Source: Porphyrobacter sp.
GTDB lineage: Bacteria; Pseudomonadota; Alphaproteobacteria; Sphingomonadales; Sphingomonadaceae
Reading direction: 5' to 3'
Assembly (NCBI GenBank): GCA_018991295.1
Contig: JAGKSZ010000198.1
Location: 1 to 6,174 of the forward strand
Length of the DNA stretch: 6,174 nt
The position numbers and the translations under genes were made by a program. Below are positions 1 to 4,736 of this stretch, piece by piece; the first letter of the stretch is position 1; the number at the start of each line of letters is the position of its first letter. The notes below the pieces were generated by a model that saw nothing but the letters and a program-made list of their open reading frames with translations, was not told where the DNA came from and did not search any database.

Positions 1-175
1 CTCCCCACCCCGGGCGGGCGCGAAAATCTTGGGTAAATTGGCCGGGCGGGGGGGCCCGCAGAAGGCGGACAAAAAAGAGCGAAACCCCCCCGTGCCCGTT
101 GACCAGGCGCCCGCGGGGGACCCCCTCCCCGGCCGGGGGCCCGCGGGAATGGGCCGGGGTTGACCCGCCCCCGCC
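1..175. other. Suspected low-quality window end (left)
   Basis: The first 175 bases contain dense G and C homopolymers (for example GGGCGGGGGGGCCC at 44-57 and CCCCCTCCCC at 121-130). After about 180 the sequence is ordinary coding DNA. The receptor frame stays open, so errors would be mainly substitutions towards G/C. The encoded residues are rich in G, P and R where a barrel should be mixed. This looks like a contig-end or read-end artefact. Confidence 0.6.
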
Positions 176-1300
176 GATCGAATTGGCAAAGGCTGAAACC
201 GTGTTCTGGCGATTGGGGAACATCCGGCTGAAATCGCCGCCATTGGCAGCGTAACGCATCTTTTCGGTGATCGTCCAACCGGCGATATCGAACTGTGCCT
301 CGATCCCGATGGATTTCGATTTCGCGCTCTGCCCCGTCGCAATCGGCAGGGCGACGGGCTGGTTGTTGCGATCGAGCGTCATGACCGGGCCCAGAAAGGG
401 CGAAAGGGTCGAGTCCCGCCTGAGGTCAAAGCCGGGGAAGCTGCGGATGATGGGGGCATCATTGGTGCCGGTGATGTTGACCGCATAGGGCGCAAAAGTG
501 GGGGTACGGTCGTCAAGCAGCTTGAAATAGGCGCGCACATAGCCGCCATCGAAAGTGCGGGTGATGTTGGCCTTGATCTGCCCGCCGCGAAAGCCGGTAA
601 AGCCGATATCGCGCACGCCTTCGCCCTGTCGATAGAACCCGCCGACATACATTCGCGTGCTATCGCCAAGCTTGGCGCCGTAATCGAAATCGATGCGCTT
701 TTCGTCAAAATCGAGGCCGCTGGTCACTTGCACGCGCCCGCCCACCTGCTCGCCGCTGCGCGAGATCAGGTTGACGATCCCGCCGGGCGAATTGGAGGCG
801 AAGGTCGAGGCCGATCCGCCCCGGATCGTCTCGATCGCGTTCACGGTGAAATCATTGCGCAGATAGACATCGGTGGCGACATTGAAGAGATCGCCAAATT
901 CCAGCACAGGAAGGCCATCTTCCTGAAATTGCATATATTTCGAACCACCCGCCGCCAGCGGCAGGCCGCGCACGGTGTAATTTGCGTTGCCTTCACCAAT
1001 GCCGGTCGCCACGCGCAGGCCCGCCATGGTGCGCAGCACATCGCCAAGAGCACGCGGGCCGAAGCGCTGGATATCATCGCCCTTGAGGCTGCTCGTCGAG
1101 GTTGCGCTGTCGAGCCGGTCGCGGCCCTTGGCCATGCCGGTCGAGAAGATTTCGGCCGATGGCTTGGCCGGGGCGGCAGGTTGGGCGGCCTCGGCGTCTG
1201 CTTCGGCTTCGGTGTTCGTGGACGTGCCATCATCGGCCAGCGCCGGCGCGGCAAAGGCACTGGTGGCGGCAAGCAGCAGCAATCTGGATGTATAGGTCAT
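1..1300 (-). CDS. TonB-dependent outer-membrane receptor, N-terminal part (partial at left edge)
   Basis: The protein is an outer-membrane active transporter powered by TonB/ExbB/ExbD. The ATG at 1300-1298 follows GGGAGGG (complement of 1308-1314) with a 7-nt spacer. About 433 residues are readable with no stop before the window edge. Residues 1-22 form a signal peptide (basic MTYTSR, a leucine/alanine core, cleavage after ALA before DDG). An Ala/Glu/Pro-rich linker follows, then a TonB-box-like AEIFSTG near 49-55. The plug domain covers roughly 60-180, with the family signatures GDVLRTMAGLRV, YTVRGLPL, AIETIRGGSAS and PGGIVNLISR. After about residue 185 the sequence alternates aromatic and polar residues (for example RMYVGGFYRQGEGV) as in barrel strands. 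FTQDFRAR near the left edge is also barrel-like. Family members are usually 700-950 residues, so the rest of the barrel is missing. Residues encoded by 1-175 are G/P/R-rich and unreliable, although the frame stays open. The substrate cannot be named; the operator-like site upstream hints at a sugar. The family call is firm. Confidence 0.93.
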   Translation of the reverse strand, partial: MTYTSRLLLLAATSAFAAPALADDGTSTNTEAEADAEAAQPAAPAKPSAEIFSTGMAKGRDRLDSATSTSSLKGDDIQRFGPRALGDVLRTMAGLRVATGIGEGNANYTVRGLPLAAGGSKYMQFQEDGLPVLEFGDLFNVATDVYLRNDFTVNAIETIRGGSASTFASNSPGGIVNLISRSGEQVGGRVQVTSGLDFDEKRIDFDYGAKLGDSTRMYVGGFYRQGEGVRDIGFTGFRGGQIKANITRTFDGGYVRAYFKLLDDRTPTFAPYAVNITGTNDAPIIRSFPGFDLRRDSTLSPFLGPVMTLDRNNQPVALPIATGQSAKSKSIGIEAQFDIAGWTITEKMRYAANGGDFSRMFPNRQNTVSAFANSIGGGGSTPAHSRGPPAGEGVPRGRLVNGHGGVSLFFVRLLRAPPPGQFTQDFRARPGWG

Positions 1301-1307
1301 GGCAATT

Positions 1308-1314
1308 CCCTCCC
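1308..1314 (-). promoter_or_regulatory. Ribosome binding site of the TonB-dependent receptor
   Basis: The minus strand reads GGGAGGG, followed by seven bases and then ATG at 1300. This purine-rich Shine-Dalgarno match fixes the start of the receptor. The start also places a normal signal peptide at the N-terminus. Confidence 0.75.
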
Positions 1315-1320
1315 GGGTGT

Positions 1321-1343
1321 GCCGGGACCACCTGCGGTCCGGC
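1321..1343 (-). promoter_or_regulatory. Hairpin in the leader of the TonB receptor mRNA
   Basis: On the plus strand GCCGGGACC (1321-1329) and GGTCCGGC (1336-1343) pair as an 8-bp stem with one bulged G and a 6-nt loop (ACCTGC). On the receptor mRNA the hairpin lies just upstream of the Shine-Dalgarno sequence at 1308-1314. It could affect translation or mRNA stability, but it has no following U-tract, so it is not a classical terminator. A stem of this size can arise by chance in GC-rich DNA. Confidence 0.3.
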
Positions 1344-1391
1344 TTCATCGAGTGCTGCCTTGCGCGATAGGCCGGCGGGAATTTGCAGCTG

Positions 1392-1411
1392 TGAAAGCGC
1401 TCCCTAGGGAG
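1392..1411. promoter_or_regulatory. Possible operator: LacI-like half site overlapping a 12-bp palindrome
   Basis: Bases 1392-1401 read TGAAAGCGCT. This is the left ten bases of the palindrome TGAAAGCGCTTTCA, which resembles many LacI-family operators with a central CG. Over 14 bases the match is 11, and the right arm is degenerate. Overlapping it, 1400-1411 is a perfect palindrome CTCCCTAGGGAG, with a further CTAGGGA copy at 1417-1423. The site lies about 92-111 bases upstream of the receptor ATG and after the stop of the DUF2332 gene. That is a reasonable position for a promoter or operator of the receptor. No regulator gene is in the window. The resemblance is inference from general knowledge of the family. 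Confidence 0.35.
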
Positions 1412-1444
1412 TGCTGCTAGGGACGATTGCGTGCGGGGCGCGCG

Positions 1445-2488
1445 TCAATCGAGGCCGCGCCAGTCGATCCATTCGCCATAGGGGTGGCACAGCGCGACCA
1501 CCCGGCTCTCCCCGCGCAGGCCTGCGCCGTCCCATTGTGCGATCCTGAGTTCCACTTGGCTGCGATCAGCACGCCATTCCATGCTGATGCGCGCCAGCGG
1601 GCGATCGGGTTCGGCACGCGCCCCTGCCAGCGCGAAAGCATGATCGATCGCAGCGCGCTCAGCGGCGCTGGCATATTGCAGCACCATCGAATGGAACACC
1701 GCGCGGCGCACGCCTTGGCTTTGCGGCTGGGCAAAGCGGTGCAGCAGCCAGGCGCTGGCCAGCCCCGTATCGACCTGCGGGGGATGGGCTGCGGCAATGC
1801 CGATCGCCGCCGCCAGCCGCCCGGCCCGCGCGCTCTCACCCGGCCACACATAGGCAGCAAGGCTGCGGCGATCTTCGGTGCGGGTCACATCGAGTGGGTG
1901 GAGATCCACGCCGCGCGCTTCGGCAATGCGCAGCGGCCCTGCCGCCAGCGCCCGCCCGCGCCATTGCGGCGCCAGCACCACCGCGCTCGATGGCGCACAG
2001 GCCCCCAGCTGCCCGAGCCGCACCGCATAATGCGACACATTGAGATTGAGCCCCGCGCTCGCGCCCAGTTCCAGCACCTCGCACGGCAGGCCATCACTCC
2101 GCCCCACCTCGATCAGCGCGGCCACTAGCCCGGCGGCGCGGGCGACTTCGTTGGTCTGGGTGGGGTGCGACAGCCATCCCAGCAACGCCTCGGCCTCGTG
2201 CTCCAGCACATGGGCCAGCGCCTTGTCGAGGAGGGCCGGCGGCAGCATCCAGCCTTCGCCGTAAAGCGCATCGAGCCCGCCCGCACGCCCCTCCAGCGCC
2301 AGCGCGTGCAGCCCGGCATTGAGCCGGAAGATCACGCCATCCGACGCCAGATCGCCCGGCCAGCTTTCGATCCGACCGAACACCCGCCCCGCGCCCGGCA
2401 CCACCCGCGCCAGCGCCTGCATCAGTGACGCTGCGAGTGGCTTGCCAAAGCCTTGCGCCTTGGCCGCCTCGATGCGCAGCTGCCGCAC
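1445..2488 (-). CDS. DUF2332 family protein (methyltransferase-like fold suspected)
   Basis: This protein of unknown function matches the DUF2332 family. With the GTG start at 2488 it has 347 residues, a usual length for the family. Visible hallmarks in order are: an N-terminal helical segment (QLRIEAAKAQGFGKPLAA, near 2-19); TQTNEVARA near 110-118; EVLELGASAGLNLN near 137-150; VFHSMVLQYAS near 264-274; and ALCHPYGEWIDW near 332-343. The ELGASAGLN stretch resembles the glycine-rich SAM-binding motif I of Rossmann methyltransferases, but no activity can be asserted. No signal peptide or membrane segment is seen, so it should be cytoplasmic. Start choice: GTG 2488 has GAGGGG six bases upstream and sits where the conserved domain begins. 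The frame stays open to a TTG at 2560 (371 residues), but that start lacks a convincing ribosome binding site. The stop is TGA at 1447-1445. The gene is divergent from the chemoreceptors and 144 bases upstream of the TonB receptor on the same strand. It could be co-transcribed with the receptor, although palindromes lie between them. Confidence 0.88.
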   Translation of the reverse strand: MRQLRIEAAKAQGFGKPLAASLMQALARVVPGAGRVFGRIESWPGDLASDGVIFRLNAGLHALALEGRAGGLDALYGEGWMLPPALLDKALAHVLEHEAEALLGWLSHPTQTNEVARAAGLVAALIEVGRSDGLPCEVLELGASAGLNLNVSHYAVRLGQLGACAPSSAVVLAPQWRGRALAAGPLRIAEARGVDLHPLDVTRTEDRRSLAAYVWPGESARAGRLAAAIGIAAAHPPQVDTGLASAWLLHRFAQPQSQGVRRAVFHSMVLQYASAAERAAIDHAFALAGARAEPDRPLARISMEWRADRSQVELRIAQWDGAGLRGESRVVALCHPYGEWIDWRGLD

Positions 2489-2494
2489 CGCACG

Positions 2495-2500
2495 CCCCTC
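2495..2500 (-). promoter_or_regulatory. Ribosome binding site supporting the GTG start of the DUF2332 gene
   Basis: The minus strand reads GAGGGG, a six-base spacer (CGTGCG), then GTG at 2488-2486. The longer reading frame from TTG 2560 is preceded by GGCGCCCGCAA, which is a poor Shine-Dalgarno sequence. This favours the shorter protein, but the evidence is modest. Confidence 0.5.
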
Positions 2501-2575
2501 GGCCGGGGCATCGGGGCAAGGCACGGCGCCAAGATCGCGGGGATTGAAAAGCAAGGACAATTGCGGGCGCCTTTA

Positions 2576-2594
2576 GGAGGGAGGGAGGAGGGAA
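2576..2594 (+). repeat. Polypurine (GGA/GGGA) tract
   Basis: Nineteen consecutive purines made of GGA and GGGA units, with G-runs of 2, 3, 3, 2 and 3. The tract could form a two-layer G-quadruplex on the plus strand. It lies upstream of the DUF2332 gene, where the transcript of that gene would carry the pyrimidine strand. No function can be inferred from sequence alone. Confidence 0.5.
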
Positions 2595-2703
2595 CAACGG
2601 AACAGGACAGAGGCGCTGGATAGGCCCCGGCCCCCAATTTTCCTCGCCGCCCCACTAAGGGATCACCGCAGGCCCGCGCTGCCCCGTAACACTACCGATC
2701 CAC

Positions 2704-2730
2704 CCGGTGCAGGCGGCTTAAACGCACCGG
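2704..2730. promoter_or_regulatory. Spaced inverted repeat, possible operator of the chemoreceptor
   Basis: CCGGTGC (2704-2710) and GCACCGG (2724-2730) form a perfect 7-bp inverted repeat around a 13-base spacer containing the only AT-rich patch nearby (CTTAAAC). The arm centres are 20 bases apart, about two helical turns, which suits a dimeric regulator. The site is about 145-170 bases upstream of the chemoreceptor start. No poly-T follows it, so a terminator is unlikely. The repeat is exact; its role is inference. Confidence 0.3.
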
Positions 2731-2751
2731 TTCTAGACCCATGCTCCTGCA

Positions 2752-2796
2752 ACCCGGCCCCAGCATCCGGCCCCGCTATCCGGCCCCGCTATCCGG
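2752..2796. repeat. 13-bp tandem repeat (two exact copies plus partial copies)
   Basis: The unit ATCCGGCCCCGCT occurs exactly at 2765-2777 and 2778-2790. A partial ATCCGG follows at 2791-2796, and a degenerate copy (9 of 13 matches) precedes at 2752-2764. The array sits in the leader region of the first chemoreceptor, 78 bases or more before its ATG. It may be a slippage product or a protein binding array. Confidence 0.7.
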
Positions 2797-2857
2797 ACTG
2801 CTGCAGGCCGCCCATGCCCCGGCCCGCGATCGTGCGGATCGGGGCAGGAAACCGGAC

Positions 2858-2864
2858 GAGAGGA
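2858..2864 (+). promoter_or_regulatory. Ribosome binding site fixing the first chemoreceptor start
   Basis: GAGAGGA lies nine bases before ATG 2874. It decides in favour of this start over the in-frame ATG at 2814, which would add 20 residues (MPRPAIVRIG...) that fit no domain and precede the basic pre-membrane segment. Confidence 0.75.
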
Positions 2865-2873
2865 ACGCCAGCC

Positions 2874-4649
2874 ATGCTAGACCGGATGAACATCCCCCGC
2901 CGCCTTGGCACGGCCTTTGTGCTGCTCAATGTGGTCGCGGCTGCCGTGATGATCGCCTGCGCTGTGAGCCTTGCGATGATTTCCTCGGTCACGGCGAAAA
3001 ACACCGCCAGTCAGGCCATCCTTGCCGATGTGCTGGCGCTGGAAACCGCGCTGCTGCGTCAGAACAGCCAGCTGCGCGGGTTTCTGGTGACCGCCGATCA
3101 GAGCTATCTCAAATCCTATTACGAAGGCCGCGACGATTACGACAAGGCCTCGCGCAAACTGGAGGCGGCGCTGGCCGGTTCCCCGCTGGCCGACAAGGTC
3201 CGCATCAGCCGTGCCGAAACGCTCAAGTGGCGGCGCGACTGGGGCGATAGATATGTCGCCATCGTCAAGGCGGGCGGGCGCGATACGGCGCAGGCGGCGA
3301 TCCGGGCTGCGGGCAAGAAGGTGCTGGTGAGCGATGCCGTCAACCCCTTGCGCGATATCCGCGATGCCCAGCACGCCGCCATTGAAGCGCAAAGCGAACG
3401 GCAGGCGCGCGTCATCACGCTGGCATGGATTGCGCTTGGGATCGGGGCGGCCATCCTGATCGGGCTGGCGCTGGTGCTGTCACGCGCGCTTGCCCGTTCG
3501 ATCGCGCAGCCCATCGCCAGCCTGACCAGGGCGGTCACCAATCTTTCACGCGGGGCCACCAATGTTGCCATCCCCGGCACCGACCGCAGCGATGAACTGG
3601 GCGCCATGGCGCAGGCCATGCTGGTGTTCCGCGATGCCGCCGAAGAACGCCAGCGATCCGTGGCCGAACGCGAAGAGGCCGTCGCCCGCATCGGCCGGCA
3701 ACTCGCCGCTGTTGCGCAGTCCGATCTTACCGTCCGGTTGCACGATATGCCGCCCGCCTTTGCGCAGCTGGCAGCGGATTTCAACATTGCGATGGAACGG
3801 CTGGCAGGCGCGATGGGCGCGGTCAATGACAGCATCGGCGCGATCAACCTGACCTCATCGGAAATCGAACACGCCATGACCGATCTGGCCAGCCGCAGCG
3901 AAGATCAGGCTGCGCGCCTGCAATTGTCATCCTCCACCATGGCCAGCCTGTCTGCCAATATCGAGGCCAATGCCAGCCTTGCGGTCGGCGTCAGCGGCTC
4001 GATGCGCGAGGCCCGCGAGGAGGCGGAGGGCGGCGGCGAGGTGGTGGGCCGCGCCATTCAGGCGATGGGCCAGATCGAGACCGCCAGCAGCGAAATTTCC
4101 GAAATCACCGCGATGATCGACAATATCGCCTTCCAGACCAATCTGCTTGCCCTGAACGCCGGGGTCGAGGCGGCGCGTGCCGGTGAGGCGGGCAAGGGCT
4201 TTTCGGTGGTCGCCAGCGAAGTGCGGGCGCTTTCGATGCGGGCCACCGAAGCGGCCAGCGAAATCAAGAAGCGGGTCGATGCTGTGGGTGCCCATGTGCG
4301 CACCGGGGTGGGGCTGGTCCATGAAACCGGCGCGGCGCTGGAGACGATCATCGCGCGCGTTGGCGAAGTGACCGAGGCTGTGACCCGCATTGCCGATGCG
4401 GTCAGCGAACAGAGCATTGCGCTGCGCAATGTCTCCGAAACGATCGGGGCGATGGACAAGATGACGCAAGCGAACGCGGCGATGGTGGAGGAAACCAACG
4501 CTGCCACCAAGAACCTCAACCACGAAGCGCGCCAGCTCGCCAGCACCTTTGCCGGCTTTCGCATCGGTGCGGCCAGCGGCGCGGCCGCGCAGGGCGCATC
4601 TGGCACTCTTCCTGCCCCCACCCGCGCTCGCACCCGCCGGGCCGCCTAG
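2874..4649 (+). CDS. Methyl-accepting chemotaxis protein with CHASE3-type periplasmic sensor
   Basis: This inner-membrane chemoreceptor signals through CheW and CheA to control swimming. From ATG 2874 it has 591 residues. A short basic tail (LDRMNIPRR) precedes TM1 at about 12-36. A mostly helical periplasmic domain at about 42-177 contains LRGFLVTADQSYLKSYYEG, the typical CHASE3 pattern; its ligand is unknown. TM2 is at about 179-202. HAMP1 (203-256) ends in MAQAMLVFRDAAEE, and a second HAMP-like unit lies near 270-321 (AVAQSDLTVRL). The cytoplasmic signalling coiled coil spans about 325-560. Its hairpin tip at about 418-443 has FQTNLLALNAGVEAARAG, the CheA/CheW contact region, followed by GFSVVASEVRAL. 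MVEETNAATKNLNHEA near 538-553 is a normal C-terminal methylation-helix segment. The C-terminus (PAPTRARTRRAA) lacks the NWETF-type pentapeptide that tethers CheR and CheB. A second receptor gene begins 87 bases after the TAG stop. No other chemotaxis gene is in the window. The family call is firm; CHASE3 is a pattern-based call. Confidence 0.96.
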   Translation: MLDRMNIPRRLGTAFVLLNVVAAAVMIACAVSLAMISSVTAKNTASQAILADVLALETALLRQNSQLRGFLVTADQSYLKSYYEGRDDYDKASRKLEAALAGSPLADKVRISRAETLKWRRDWGDRYVAIVKAGGRDTAQAAIRAAGKKVLVSDAVNPLRDIRDAQHAAIEAQSERQARVITLAWIALGIGAAILIGLALVLSRALARSIAQPIASLTRAVTNLSRGATNVAIPGTDRSDELGAMAQAMLVFRDAAEERQRSVAEREEAVARIGRQLAAVAQSDLTVRLHDMPPAFAQLAADFNIAMERLAGAMGAVNDSIGAINLTSSEIEHAMTDLASRSEDQAARLQLSSSTMASLSANIEANASLAVGVSGSMREAREEAEGGGEVVGRAIQAMGQIETASSEISEITAMIDNIAFQTNLLALNAGVEAARAGEAGKGFSVVASEVRALSMRATEAASEIKKRVDAVGAHVRTGVGLVHETGAALETIIARVGEVTEAVTRIADAVSEQSIALRNVSETIGAMDKMTQANAAMVEETNAATKNLNHEARQLASTFAGFRIGAASGAAAQGASGTLPAPTRARTRRAA

Positions 4650-4723
4650 GGGTTCGCGCCTAGATCCTGTGCAAAGCAGCTTTCAGCCCCCCGGCCTAAG
4701 CTGTCCTGCCGGTACCCCAATCC

Positions 4724-4729
4724 CGAGGA
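4724..4729 (+). promoter_or_regulatory. Ribosome binding site of the second chemoreceptor
   Basis: CGAGGA, with GAGGA at 4725-4729, lies seven bases before ATG 4737. The 87-base gap between the two receptor genes (4650-4736) shows no clear terminator or promoter, which favours co-transcription with the upstream receptor gene. Confidence 0.65.
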
Positions 4730-4736
4730 ATTCCCG

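Larger units (their letters stand above)
2489..2873. other. Divergent intergenic region between the DUF2332 gene and the first chemoreceptor
   Basis: This stretch separates two divergently read genes and should hold promoters for both. If the TTG start at 2560 is used, the left part up to 2560 is coding instead. Visible elements are: a polypurine tract at 2576-2594; a spaced inverted repeat at 2704-2730; a 13-bp tandem repeat around 2752-2796; a small inverted repeat CGATC-5-GATCG at 2827-2841; and the chemoreceptor ribosome binding site at 2858-2864. I could not recognise a convincing sigma-70, sigma-54 or flagellar sigma-28 promoter. Open frames crossing 2741-2873, including an in-frame extension of the chemoreceptor from 2814, lack ribosome binding sites and family similarity. 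Confidence 0.6.

Noticed and set aside
728..1420. A 230-codon plus-strand open frame across the TonB receptor
   Set aside because: The opposite strand carries clear plug-domain signatures. This frame has shadow-like composition and no family resemblance.
1427..2128. A 233-codon plus-strand open frame across the DUF2332 gene
   Set aside because: It is a shadow of the conserved minus-strand gene, with no ribosome binding site or domain.
2717..2748. A sigma-28 (flagellar) promoter starting at TTAAAC
   Set aside because: The TAAA part is present, but nothing close to GCCGATAA follows at the proper spacing.
2814..2873. A 20-residue N-terminal extension of the first chemoreceptor from ATG 2814
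   Set aside because: It has no ribosome binding site. The downstream ATG 2874 has GAGAGGA at good spacing and begins the expected short basic tail before TM1.
2741..3250. A 169-codon plus-strand open frame starting in the intergenic region
   Set aside because: It overlaps the chemoreceptor in another frame and its sequence is low-complexity Arg/Pro/His-rich.
4677..4703. Inverted repeat CAGCTT-15-AAGCTG between the two chemoreceptor genes, considered as a terminator
   Set aside because: The stem is only six base pairs with a 15-base loop and no T-tract follows. It is too weak to claim termination.
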